Shown here piece by piece: positions 34,280 through 47,541 of a DNA stretch of 64,000 nucleotides (position 1 is the stretch's first letter; every line of letters begins with the position of its first letter). The stretch is from Adiantum capillus-veneris (Eukaryota > Streptophyta > Polypodiopsida > Polypodiales > Pteridaceae). The position numbers and the translations under genes were made by a program. The DNA lies in assembly GCA_014529385.2 (NCBI GenBank), contig CM043959.1, forward strand, positions 48,673,928 through 48,737,927. The letters are read 5' to 3'. Under the pieces are notes generated by a model. That model saw nothing but the letters and a program-made list of their open reading frames with translations. It was not told where the DNA came from and did no database searches.

Positions 34280-34300
34280 TTTGGTGCCCCCATTGAGGAG
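34280..34300 (+). promoter_or_regulatory. candidate primer binding site of the Tat-like element
   Basis: Directly after the LTR end the text is TTTTGGTGCCCCCATTGAGG, similar to the TTTGGCGCCGTTGCCGGGG form found in many Tat and Athila elements, with several mismatches. Confidence 0.45.
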
Positions 34301-34851
34301 GGCTTGTGTATGTTTTTGTGTAGGTTCAACCTTAGAATAGTCAAGTAGTTTTCATGAATTAGGATAATACAAATAATCATTAGTACTAAGTTACAATTTC
34401 AATGTGGAATTCGTAGGATTTTAGGTGGTTCTCTTAGGTTAGCCGAGATAATCGCTTCGGTAAATCCTTTTATTTTGCCTCTCATTAGGTACGATATTAG
34501 CTTAGACGTCTGTATTTATGTGTTATTTTAAGCATTAGGACATGCATAGGCCATGGATAATGGCCCAGGAATAGAGGGTTTTCCCTTTCATTTCACTCCA
34601 CACATTAGAACAAACGTTGCAATTAGTAGAAGATCCATTTTCAGTAGTGTATGGTGTTCATGTTTGGTGCTCAAAGACTAGGAGAAATTCTAGCGTCACC
34701 AAACCTTGTCATCTTGCCTCTTGTTAACTATCATAGATCATTTGATGTGCATATTTTTATTTTGTTGTAGAATAGATTGCAATTTAGAAAACATTATTAT
34801 GTAAATTTTCTAAGAAAGAAAAAAATATGTTGTCACTTTGAAATCAATTCA
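34301..34851 (+). other. leader of the Tat-like element
   Basis: About 550 bases between primer site and Gag start. AT-rich, with no domain seen. Confidence 0.5.
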
Positions 34852-35640
34852 ATGGAGGCTCAATGCCAAATGTCAAGATATCCTCTCTTTTTTGGAGAGC
34901 CTGATGAGGATGCCGAGCTATTTCTAGCATATTTCAAAATGAGTTGACACATAAAAAGAGTGACAGGAGATGAGGGACGCTTAGAAATGTTTGAGGTAGT
35001 TCTGAAAAAGGATGTTAGCATTTAGTTTGACTCTCTATCTTAGGAGGTTAAGGACAACTATAATGAAGTTGTTGATCATTTGACTCCCAAAACACTCAAA
35101 AGCTATGGCAAGACATCATTTCTCACAAGAAAAAATACTTAGAGTTTCTACGTCTTTGGGCTGTATGGGTGAGAAATGTTGCTAACCCTGGTGATGGTGC
35201 AGAGTTCCTAAAGAAGGAGAGGTTCATAGCCGGTCTCTTTCCCACACTCAAGATAAAATTTGAGGCGGGTGCACCTTATACCTTTGATGCAACTGAAAAT
35301 AGGGCCGTTGAGTAGTATAGGAAACTCAAGTGTCTAAGAGGAGAGGTTCCAATAGAGGGTCCTATACCTAAAGGAAAATTGCAAGCATCAACATCCAGAG
35401 AGATTCCTGAGGTAACGGTTGAAGTGATTGAGAAGTTAAATGAATCTTTAAGCAACATATCAATTCACCTTGCACAAGCTATAGGTCCAAAGGGACAAGC
35501 AAAGAAGTCAGAGGAGCGAGAGCCACCATGACCTAGGAGAGTCTTGCAATGTTGGAAGTACATAGAGTCTGGACATGGGGGATTTAACAAAGGCAGTTAG
35601 CACTAGGAGAAAGGTAAAAAGGGAGTGTGCTTGCTGTAAA
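34852..35640 (+). pseudogene. Gag remnant of the Tat-like element
   Basis: An ATG at 34,852 opens text with YPLFFGEPDEDAELFLAYFKM, a Gag N-terminal style. Stops follow (TGA at about 34,945). Readable Gag continues in other frames: RFIAGLFPTLKIKFEAGAPYT near 35,220-35,280, and IEKLNESLSNISIHLAQAIG near 35,425-35,490. A zinc-knuckle relic LQCWKYIESGHGGFN lies near 35,545-35,590; only one Cys and the His remain of CCHC. Confidence 0.65.
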
Positions 35641-35659
35641 AATTACACAAACTGAAATG

Positions 35660-36290
35660 AATGAGGATATTACACCTATGCTAGATTGTCACATCAAAGG
35701 AAGATTGGTTAGGAAAGGTCTAGTGTATGGAGGTGCACAAATTTGCATTATAGATAGAGGGACTCATGCAAAGACTAGGCATGCACATCCATGAGACACC
35801 TGAAATCAAAGCCAAGATCGCAAACAATAGCAAGGCTAGGTGTGTAGGCATTTGCAAAAATGTTTTGTGGAGGCCCTTAGCATTAAGAAGGCAATGGATT
35901 TTTATGTTATGTCAACCAAGGGAGTGGCTATCCATTTATCCTAGGAAGACCATGGCTAATGAAAATGTGAGATTTGTAGGATTGGGAAAGTGGAAAGTTG
36001 ATTTGCAAGAATGAGAAGCATAAGAAGGTTGTCTTTGATATGAAGAAGCAACATCAAGAGGAGCTCCATGAAGAATCATCGCAAAGTGAGATGGAGGAAG
36101 ACTGTACTGATAGCACTTCAGAAGAGAAAGGTAGCAGTAGCACTACGAAAAAGGAGTCTTCCATTGAAGTCATGGAGGTAAGGTTTAAGCCAAGCAACCA
36201 AGAAACCTCTTGCCCATGCTTGGAGGATGTAGGTCCTCAAGAGAACCAAAATTTGGAAGATGAAAGAATGTTAGAAGGTATGTTGTCTAC
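35660..36290 (+). pseudogene. protease remnant and linker of the Tat-like element
   Basis: ITPMLDCHIKGRLVRKGLVYGGAQICIID near 35,670-35,757 fits a gypsy protease, but the catalytic Asp of DGGA is Tyr (YGGA). The following text is frame-broken. The acidic linker at about 36,060-36,290 leads into RT. Confidence 0.6.
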
Positions 36291-37567
36291 CACACTTAGA
36301 AAGGATGAAAGAGAGGAGTTCAAATGTGTGCTAAGAAAGTTTCCTAAGATTTTTGCTAAAGACTACACCGACGTGCATAGAGTAGATGATGTTGAACATA
36401 AGATCGAGCTAAAGCCAGAGGCCACTCCTAAGGCTCAAAAGCTACGAAGGCTGGGAATCATCAAGGAGCAGGCTTTACTCAAGGAGGTAAGAAAGCTTCT
36501 AGCAACAGGTTTCATTTATCCAATGGGGAGAATTCAGAGTGGGTCTCTCCTGTTGTTGTCACTCCCAAGAAAAACGGCAAGTGGAGGGTGTGTGTGGATT
36601 ACCGTCCACTAAATGAGGCAACAAAAAGAGATCACTTTCTCCTCCCATTTCAGGATGAGATACTAAATGAGGTAGCTGTTCATGAGAAGTACATTGTGTG
36701 TGATGGCTACTTGGGCTACTTTCAAATAGGTATCGCATTAGAGGATCAATTGAAAACAACCTTCATCACTCCATGGGGTTGTTATGCTTTCAAAGCCATG
36801 CCATTTGGCTTGAAAAATTCTCCTGCAACTTTCCAATGCTTCATGAGTATGGTGTTTCAAGCATTCTTTGGAAAATCCATTAGGGTTTTTATTGATGATT
36901 TTTGTATTTATAGCTCAAAATCATTATATCTACAAAGGGTAGAAGAAGGCTTGAAGAAACTCTATGACATGGGAGGTCAACTCAACCCCAACAAATGCCA
37001 CATAGGTGAGGATGAAGTGATCTTGCTAGGTCACAAGGTTTCCTATAAAGGTATTGAGGTGGATCCTTCAAAGGCAAAGGCTCTTATTGAGTTACCATCA
37101 CCCAAGAGTCTTAAGGAGGTCATCTCATTCATTCAAAAGGTGAAGTATATGTCACGCTTCATTCACTTAGCCTCGAAGTTACTTCACCCCTTGCAAAAAT
37201 TGACACAACAAGCCAATTTTGTTTGGTCCGATGAGCTTGAAGAATATTTTTGTAACATCAAAGTCATTCTGTCAGAACTACCAACACTTATGCCTCCTTG
37301 TTGGGAATACAATTCTTTGTTATCTCTAGTGTTGGGAAAGAAACAATTGGTTCTGTTTTGCTACAACAAGATCCCCATAGTACCAGGATGCGACCCAACT
37401 ACTTTTCTAGTAGGGTCATGAATGCTTTGGAGAGAGGCTACATGGAGGTAGAAGTCATGATGCTTTCTCTCATGTTTGCAGTGAGAGAATTTATATCCTA
37501 TGCTACCAAAACCTTTTGTAATCCTCACTACAGAAATATTTGTTCCCTTGGGTGTCATCTCAAATGA
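36291..37567 (+). pseudogene. RT and first RNase H of the Tat-like element
   Basis: VEHKIELKPEATPKAQ (36,391 on), then a frame change near 36,540. VSPVVVTPKKNGKWRVCVDYRPLNEAT, VCDGYLGYFQI, MPFGLKNSPATFQ and the catalytic FIDD box (about 36,886-36,900) lie in one frame at 36,588-37,421. Connection text with LLGHKVSYKGIEVDPSKAKAL follows. RNase H starts near 37,310 (VGKETIGSVLLQQD) after another frame change, and its first Asp is not seen. The RT active site is kept but the frame is split. Confidence 0.85.
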
Positions 37568-37599
37568 ATCTTAGTACTAGAATCTCAAAGTGGATTATG

Positions 37600-38160
37600 G
37601 ATTTGCAAGAGTTTCAATACTCTTTCAAGGTAGAAGATAGTGTGCGTGCACAATTGACATGGATTCTCACTTATAGGGTACATGAGAAGGAAATTAAGAT
37701 GCCTGAAGTAAAGACCCTACCATTGCCACCACCAAAAAGTATTCCTAATGCTTTTACCTTGTTCTTTGATGGATCTTTTTGACGAGCCATAGGAAAAGCA
37801 GGGGGAGGGCTTGTGTTGCTCAACCCAAGTGGAGAGGTAATCATGAAGGAGAAAGTCAATCTACCATGTTCAACTAGCAACAATGAAGCAGAGTATGACA
37901 TACTACTTCATGGTTTAAAGATGTGCATTAGTCAAGGTATACAACGTCTCATGGTAAAGGAGGATGCACTTCTCATTGTGAAGAAAATCTTAGGTATTTG
38001 GGCATGCAAGAATGAAAGCATAAGGACAAAGGTTCATGTCATCCGTAGGTTGTTTAATCAATTTGAAGAAGTGCAGTTGTATCATATTCTTAGGAAATAG
38101 AATGAAGATGCTGACTTACTTGCACAATAAGTAGTTACATGTGTTGAGAAAGAAGTGTAG
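37600..38160 (+). pseudogene. second, archaeal-type RNase H domain of the Tat-like element
   Basis: The text FTLFFDGSF, a stop at 37,780-37,782, then GKAGGGLVLLNPSGEVI, NNEAEYDILLHGLKMC, VKEDALLIVKKI and ACKNESIRTK follows the order of an archaeal/plant-type RNase H, as known from Tat-lineage elements that carry it after the normal RNase H. The acids FDGS, NNEAEY and KEDALL are present, but two stops (37,780 and 38,098-38,100) interrupt it. It shows that this element acquired or kept a duplicate RNase H. Confidence 0.8.
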
Positions 38161-39641
38161 GTCATCATGGTGGTAGCAATTGTCAAGCATCCAAGATACC
38201 AGGAATTGGAGACATTGGCTCCAATTATTGGATACATTTTGGAGGGCGACTTTCCACAAGACTTCACAAAAGCTCAAAAGAGAAGACTCATGAAGGAGGC
38301 AAGTTTCTATCTCTTCCTTGAAGGCTCCCTCTATCAAAGAGTGAAGGATCAAGTGTGTAGAAGAGTACCAACTATCAAGGAAATTCCAGCCATTCTAAAG
38401 GGTTTGCATGAGTAAGCATGTGGTGGTCATTTTGTCCAAGAGTTAACCATGAAGAAGATTTTGCTTGGGGGGTATGTTTGGCCAAGTCTGCATGTGGATG
38501 TCCAACATTGGTGTTAAAGTTGTCACAACTACCAGGTAAATGAAAATACAAGATTGGTGCATGGTCTGAGTCAAATAGTACTTGCAAACGGACCCTTTGA
38601 AAAGTGGGGTATTGATTCTATGGGTCCTCTCCATAGAACAAAAAATGGTAAACTCTACATTACAGTAGCTGTAGATTACATGACTAGGTGGGTAGAGGCT
38701 CAAAGTGTGGCAAGGGTAAATGGGAAAATAGTGAGCAGGTTTGTCTACATTGATATTTGTTGTAGATTTGGCACACCTTTGGAGATTGTTTCTAATAATG
38801 GTCCACGGTTCAGGAAGGGTTTACTCACGGAAGTTTGTGAAGAGCTTCACATTCTCCATCATCATAGAACACCCTACTACCCACAGTCAAATGGTTTGGT
38901 GTAGAAGGATAATGGTGTCATGCAAGCATCATTAGAAAGATGGTGCAAAACAAGACAAAGTTATGGGATGACTTCTTGGATGGTGCCTTGTGTTCCTTGT
39001 GGGCGTACCGAACCACATACAAGGAGGCCATAGAGCTCACACCATTTCACTTGGTGTATGATCAAGAGGCCTTGCAGTCTATCGAGCTCAACATTCCAAC
39101 AATGTGACTTCATAGCAAAGAAGCACAAGATAAGCAAGAAGCATGGATGGATCAACTTCTTACCTTAGTAGAACTTGAGTGGAAAAGAGAAGCAGCTTAT
39201 GAGTGCTACAAGAGGAAAGCTATACAAGCAAAACAAAAGCTCGACAAAAAACTGAAAGACAAAGGAATCAAGGAAGGGTATCTTGTGCTAAGGTATGAAA
39301 AATGACTTGATAATTGTTTTGATGCCAAGTTTGAGAGTAGATGACACGGACCATACATTGTCAAAAAGACTTTCAATTCAAGTTATTACCAACTCATGGA
39401 ATTGAATGGTAAAGAGCACTCTAGGAAGGTAAACGGGTATCGTCTAAAGCCCTACTTGAGTCGCCTTCTACCAAAGGATCTATCAAAGAATTTTCAAAGA
39501 TCTACTATTTCCAATAAATTTTGTTGTATGAAGCATGCGTGTGACAAGAAGCCACACTATGAAAATCTTGTCAAGGGACCAGATATCATAGAGGACTCAG
39601 AACCACTCTATTTGGAAAATATGCCTTTTGATAGTACATGA
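38161..39641 (+). pseudogene. integrase remnant of the Tat-like element
   Basis: The N-terminal zinc region is partly readable (HEACGGHFVQ with a stop, then CHNYQ instead of CxxC). The core reads KWGIDSMGPL with the first Asp. The second site is VSNNGPRF, Asn in place of Asp. The Glu site is PQSNGLV followed by TAG at 38,902-38,904, where related elements have Glu. The C-terminal domain is readable near 39,330-39,470 (YIVKKTFNSSYYQLMELNG, VNGYRLKPYL) and the frame ends in MPFDST at 39,639-39,641. Confidence 0.8.
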
Positions 39642-39759
39642 ATGTATCATCATCCTCAGAGAGGGCTAATGATATCATAGAGGACTCAGAACCACTCTAT
39701 TTGGAAAATATGCCTTTTGATAGTACATGAATGTATCATCATCCTCGGAGAGGGCTAAT
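39582..39759. repeat. 89-bp tandem duplication covering the end of pol and the polypurine tract
   Basis: GATATCATAGAGG...GAGAGGGCTAAT occurs at 39,582-39,670 and again at 39,671-39,759 with one visible difference (CAGAG versus CGGAG). The second copy runs into the TG of the 3' LTR, so the purine tract GGAGAGGGCTAA is present twice. Confidence 0.95.
39746..39758 (+). promoter_or_regulatory. polypurine tract of the Tat-like element
   Basis: CGGAGAGGGCTAA directly before TGATAGCC of the 3' LTR. A second copy lies 89 bases upstream. Confidence 0.6.
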
Positions 39760-41384
39760 GATAGCCATTTTTTGGCTATCCAAATTGCCATAGTGAGCTA
39801 CCTCAACCTACCAAAATCACCCAAATACTGTGGCTATCCCTACCATTTCATTGTACATAGGAGTGTGTGAATTAGGGGACTTTCCCCATATCGTCTTAAA
39901 ACCCTCAGCTAACTAGTCACTAGGTTAGTTGAGCCAAAAAAGTATAAAATCGAACAAATAAAATATATTATGGTCCATTTGTGTGTAAATATTCATTGTA
40001 TATAGGACCTAAATATAAGGATTTTTCATAATTATTTTGGTATTTATTAAAATATTTCTACCTACGTGTGCGTTATTTGCCTATGTATGCTATGTATATT
40101 GACTCACCATTACCACAATTTTTCTTACCATCTTGCATACTCTTTATTCCATATAGAAATATTTTCATGCAAGCTTCTCTTATTTTTGGGTGAGAATCCA
40201 CTTCAAGGAAAAACCTCAAAAATACCTTTCACCATCAGTCATTGTCTTTCACTAAATTCCTATTTCCTACAAGTATTTTTCCTTATCTCTTCTAAATAAT
40301 TATACATCAATAAAAACAAATGAGGACCCTCCTCATTTGATTCTCTATATTTTTGTATATTTATTTTTTATATACACCTAACACTGTTTTAGACTCCATG
40401 AATAATTATATACTAATCTGTTTTTTTTCCATCATATCCATATTATATTTATGCATAATCCACAACCATGTTTTTAAATCCCTAAGAATCAATTAGGTCA
40501 TGCTCTCATGCAAGGAGGGACTCACCTTTGGAGCCATATGCAAATTCAACAAAAGGGGGGCCACTGAAGACTTTTTTGTGAAGAAAAATAGACATTTTGG
40601 TGGGATTTTTTATATCCACGTCCACTCCAAATTTGAAGTGGTGGTTAAACGACACAATATGTACCAAGATCTGAATAATCACCTCAAAAATTTTGATAAT
40701 TTTTGGAGCTACCACCGGTGAGATAATATTTTTTGAGTGGACCCCAGTCTGCCCACTTTTCTCAAAGCAACCCATAGTCTTCTCTCACCTCCTTTCCTAC
40801 TTCTACACACACACACAGATACACACACACACAAACACATTCTTCTCCATCTCTCAATCAAACCTACAACTTTCATGGCTTCTTTCATCTTATTCACCAT
40901 TCCCATCTCTCCCTTACTCCATAGCTCAAAATTATCATCTCTACACACATATAACTCAATTTCTCTCTCTAGAATCAAACTCATATTACCGTAACCTCTT
41001 CATCCTTTCAAAAAAAGAGAAAAAATTAGCAAATAATCAAGCTCAAGCTCTACAAAAGGAGGAGTTTTATCATGGAAAATTCAACCTTTCCATGGTCACA
41101 AGAACTACACCAACAGATTCCTACAACCGCTCATTTGCTGGAGGAGATAGGTGGAAAATTCCCTTTCCATCTTGTGGTTTTCATCCAATTGTGTATATTC
41201 TAATCCTTATCTTACTTTTTATAATTGTATAATTCATATAATGCACCTTGAGTGCATATGCCATGTAATTTTACCCCATCCTACTAAGTACACACTACTA
41301 ACACTAACCACTAACATACTAACACAAAATAGCCATTGACCTAACCATAAAAGACACCTCACCTCAAGCCTACATCTGCATAGT

Positions 41385-41447
<63 letters not shown>

Positions 41448-42158
41448 TCCTTAAAACTCTACTTTCACCTTATCGACCATCAATAATGCTCTCTTTTGAG
41501 GCCACATCCATGACTCAAGCAGACAAAGAAGGCCCCCAATGTTTTGATATTCAAAGAAAAATCATAATCCTTGTTTGTTATCTTGTAAGTTAGGATTTTT
41601 AATAATCTTAATGAGAGGTCTCCAACCTATAAATAGGCCCCTATCCTTCTTGTAAATCATCCTCAATATCTCACATAGCACCCCAACACTCTATGCGTGA
41701 GGAGAGACTTAGGCGTAGCAACCACTTTGCGAACTTCACTTTTGGTGTGAACGAAGCTACACATTGCAAGTGAGAGAGCATGAGTTCAAAATCTCAAAAC
41801 CACTATTGTATATGTTTCTCCATCATCAATAAATTGAGGTTTGGTGCATCAAAGGCGTGATTCGACTTCATCCTTCCACTTATGTAATACGGTTTCGTGA
41901 ATTCAAGGTGACATGTATTTTAAGTTTCTATCATTCTATCTTGTTTGAGAAAGTGTGTTAGTGTGTTTTCATTGCCAATTTTGTGTCCATTGTAAGAGGG
42001 TATTGTGGTGAGAGGTCTCTCACACCCTAAGACAGTGTGTGTGTTGGCAATGTTTAGCATTCACTAAGCATTGAGTTAGTTTTGTACAAGCTCTACAATA
42101 ACATCATAATGAACCATCTCCATTTGGGAGTCATAAACAAGGTATTATGCAAGTTCCA

Positions 42159-42228
<70 letters not shown>

Positions 42229-42493
42229 CTTTGCTCTAGCGCTCTTTGCTCCATTTGGTGTGTGTATTGGTGTGACATTGCTTGTGTGTGTTTTGGGGCG
42301 CATCTTCTTGGGTATGAAAAAATCTCTCTTGTGTCCTAGTTCGCATACCATAACTAGGTGGTGCCCTTTCACTTGTTTGGTTGTGGGTTTGTTGTTGTTC
42401 CTTGCTTGAGGTTGCCCCAGGCCCAATTGAGCAGCACAAAAACCTTAAGGGGTGTTTAGAGGTCGCCTCTCTTGCCCGCCCCGGACCCCCTCA
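39759..42493 (+). repeat. 3' LTR of the Tat-like element (2,735 bp)
   Basis: Starts TGATAGCC and ends CCCCCTCA. It aligns with the 5' LTR. Its CT runs (41,387-41,446 and 42,162-42,226) are longer than their 5' partners. A TATA box lies at 41,628-41,635. Confidence 0.93.
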
Positions 42494-44998
<2,505 letters not shown>

Positions 44999-44999
<1 letters not shown>

Positions 45000-45170
45000 A
45001 TCCAAAGAGAATGAAATAAATCCTTCTACGTCTTCACTTTGATAGACATAAACCAATAAAGTACTATTTATAATCCAACACACACACACACACAATCCAA
45101 AGAGAATGAAATAAATCCTTCTACTTCACTTTGATAGACATAAACCAATAAAGTACTATTTATAATCCAA
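44999..45170. repeat. tandem duplication of about 80 bp next to the microsatellite
   Basis: AATCCAAAGAGAATG...TATTTATAATCCAA occurs at 44,999-45,078 and 45,094-45,170 with a CA run between. The second copy lacks three bases (CTACGTCTTCAC versus CTACTTCAC). Confidence 0.95.
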
Positions 45171-45850
45171 TATGCTAGATTTTAGAGAATCCTTCTAGAA
45201 AACTAAAAAGCCTTCCACTTCAAGGGTGTTTTGTTAAATTCAAATAGCAAGGCAAAAATAACATACCAGAGGAGCATTTTATACTAAATGAGTTATATTT
45301 CTAAGTTTTAGGAGCTATCCAACTTCAAAGAATCATCTAGTCAGTATTCACATGCCAAAACTCAAACAAAATGAGAACCAGGCAGGCTAAGTAGCATAGG
45401 TTGTTTATAGCAATGCCCAACTAGTATATTGAGATGAAAAAGGCCCATCCTTCTTAACATATAGTTTTTAAAAACATATAGTCATTAATTCATTCTAAAA
45501 AATCATGGGTTCAGAACTAGTCAAAAAGGTATAAATTTGCACAATTCATATTGGTAAAGCATTCCATTGCACTACTGACCCAATCTCCTAGCAAAGTAAC
45601 CAATACATAGTCTAGGGAGAGAATTTGGTTAGTAAGCTTATCAAGTAGATAGAGAAAATTGTTAATGGCATGGACTCATCAAAGCCATAAATTTGAACCA
45701 TTCGAAATCAAATATTTATTCTATAGAGGAAAACCTGTGAGAAAAAATGGAACTCAATGTGGCTAGGAGAAGAATAGGTATCCAATATAATTCAAGAGCT
45801 CATCAAAACAACATAGTGCACCTTCTCTATCTCTCATTCTCTCACTCTCA
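45171..45850. other. unassigned stretch
   Basis: I see no gene or element here. Confidence 0.5.
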
Positions 45851-45853
45851 TTA

Positions 45854-46123
45854 TTGTGTAAAACAAAGATCTTAAAGGCTAGCTTTAAGTGGTGTTACCA
45901 ACCAAGGCACGTATGTTACAAAGCTCTGTCAGACTGTATACACAAAAAATCCAACTTAGTCAAGCTCCAGGAGGTGCTCACGGATGGCTTCTATGAACAT
46001 ATTGAAAGCATGATGCAAGATTGTAAAGACCATGGTTTAAAGTTAGCAAAGCAGCACAACACTGGTCTTCAACTTGTGGCCCAAATTGAACAGCTACTGC
46101 GAAGCCTGCCCCTCTTCGACTAG
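45854..46123 (+). pseudogene. coding-like fragment of unknown origin, possibly a last exon
   Basis: The frame is open from about 45,854 to TAG at 46,121-46,123. The balanced text includes NLVKLQEVLTDGFYEHIESM and a helix-like QHNTGLQLVAQIEQLLRSLP. It does not look like any retroelement domain. The composition and clean length suggest a terminal exon or a captured gene piece. It lacks a clear upstream exon in the 5 kb to its left. Text after the stop is AT-rich and could be a 3' untranslated region. I do not recognise the family. Confidence 0.35.
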
Positions 46124-46974
46124 GTCTCAAAATATGAGCATGTTTTGTATATTGGAATTGCTGTTTTCAAGTTTGTGTATCTTCGATCCACTCCTGTTTT
46201 GTATCTATGATCTACAATCCGCCCCCTGGTGATGATCACCATATGTTATTTTGTAACTTTGTCTCTCTCTTTTAATACAAACTCTCGTGCCTTGTTATGG
46301 TTAAAAAAGGAACGTATGGTCCTATAGAAAAAAGGATTGAAGCTAGTTGGCAAGTATGAAGTTAAGAGTGTATTACAAGTAAATAAATGGTGATGTGCTC
46401 AGTGAAAGCAAGAATTGAGACACACAAATGAAGGCATTATGCAAAGCAAACCTTTGGAGGGAGAGCCAAATGACGTCTCAAAGTGGGTGGGAGACATTGA
46501 GGCAAAGTAAAAAAGCAGAAGGGGGGAGCGAGAGCATTGTGGCAGGTCATATATAAAAGGTTTATGGGCTAATAAGTCCTCGCAGTGCAAATTCCTCAAG
46601 TAGAGGAGGCACAAATAATGGAGGGCATCGATAACCAGAGAAGAGATGGTCAAAGGGGGAGTAAAGATAATCTCAACCCCTAAGTAAGCTCTTACAGTGA
46701 TGGTAAGGGACTTTCCTATTGAGTTCCATCCATATAAAATTGAAGAAAAAAGACTAGTAGCCCCCATGCGTGTGTGCGTGTGTGTGTGTGTAGCTGTGAA
46801 GAAAGAATCAAATCAAGGAGAGGTACTCAACACAACAAGAGTTACATCATGAAGAGAGAGCTCATTTGTCACCTAATGGGGAAAAAGTTTGATGTTGTAG
46901 GTCATCATATCTAAGAGGGTGGAGAACCTTCAAGGGAAATCCTCGAGCTACAGATTTAGCAAAGCAAACATAGG
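46124..46974. other. unassigned stretch left of the G2 LTR
   Basis: No domain seen. A short GT run lies at about 46,771-46,791. Confidence 0.5.
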
Positions 46975-47425
46975 TGTAGACGGCAAAGACAGTCTCAACA
47001 GGCGGGAACTGTCTCCTGGAAGCCGAACAGTGGATCAGTGAGTAATTACCACGACAGTTACCACAGTAATTTCGAGAGGCTATAAATAGGACCCATTACA
47101 TTGTAATTGGGCTGCTTGTATTTTTGACTTCTTACTCCTAGTCTCTTGGTTTTAGTCTCCAAAGTTGTTCTTAAGTTACAATCTCTTCACTTGTAATTCT
47201 ACTCTGTAATCATTACTACAATAGTCAATTGGGCTTCAGTCTATTATACCTTGTACTCGTTCTTCATAAACTCTAAATCTGAACCTGAAACACTTTTCCA
47301 GTCATTTAGTCTGTTTCTAGTCCCAGTAGAGTATTTCAGTCTAGTTAACTATTCAATCAGTTTCCATATTCTATTCCAATTTCATTGACTGAACTGACGA
47401 CTTTCGGTAGCTATAAATTATAACA
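46975..47425 (+). mobile_element. candidate 5' LTR of G2 (left end uncertain)
   Basis: TGTAGACGG at 46,975 to ATAACA at 47,425, giving TG...CA. A TATA box lies at 47,081-47,088, followed by CT- and TTAG-rich transcribed text. A primer-binding-like TTGGAATCA follows. A second possible site, TTGGCGATCACGGTGGC, lies near 47,466. The left end is chosen only by the TG and the distance to TATA. Confidence 0.45.
47081..47088 (+). promoter_or_regulatory. TATA box of the G2 LTR
   Basis: TATAAATA in GGCTATAAATAGGACC, a strong match to plant core promoters. Confidence 0.7.
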
Positions 47426-47541
47426 TTGGAATCATCTATCTAAAGAGATCAGCTCCAATTCCATTTTGGCGATCACGGTGGCTAGAGCTGTTTGCTCGTT
47501 GATCAGAACGCTTCTCCCAATTTGACTTTTCAGCTGAAGTT

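Larger units (their letters stand above)
31544..42493 (+). mobile_element. Ty3/gypsy Tat-like element with two LTRs (10,950 bp)
   Basis: Two long direct repeats (31,544-34,277 and 39,759-42,493) flank gag, protease, RT, RNase H, a second RNase H, integrase and a polypurine tract. The dual RNase H, the long LTRs and the primer site resembling the tRNA-Asp type (TGGCGCC style) point to the Tat/Ogre side of gypsy. The LTRs differ at roughly 15-20 of the first 190 aligned bases by eye, so the insertion is old, and the coding region has many stops. Flanks read TCCAT and TCATG, so a clean target duplication is not seen. Confidence 0.92.

Noticed and set aside
40693-41232. 179-codon plus-strand frame inside the Tat-like 3' LTR
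   Set aside because: The matching 5' LTR region does not keep the frame open, so conservation does not support coding.
42093-42426. Minus-strand Arg-Glu repeat proteins
   Set aside because: They are translations of a CT microsatellite inside the Tat-like LTR. The same applies to 44,698-44,976 and the Ser-Leu frames at 44,716, 22,650 and 53,843.
46399-46767. 122-codon minus-strand frame
   Set aside because: No motif, no splice context, and low-complexity Leu/Ser content.
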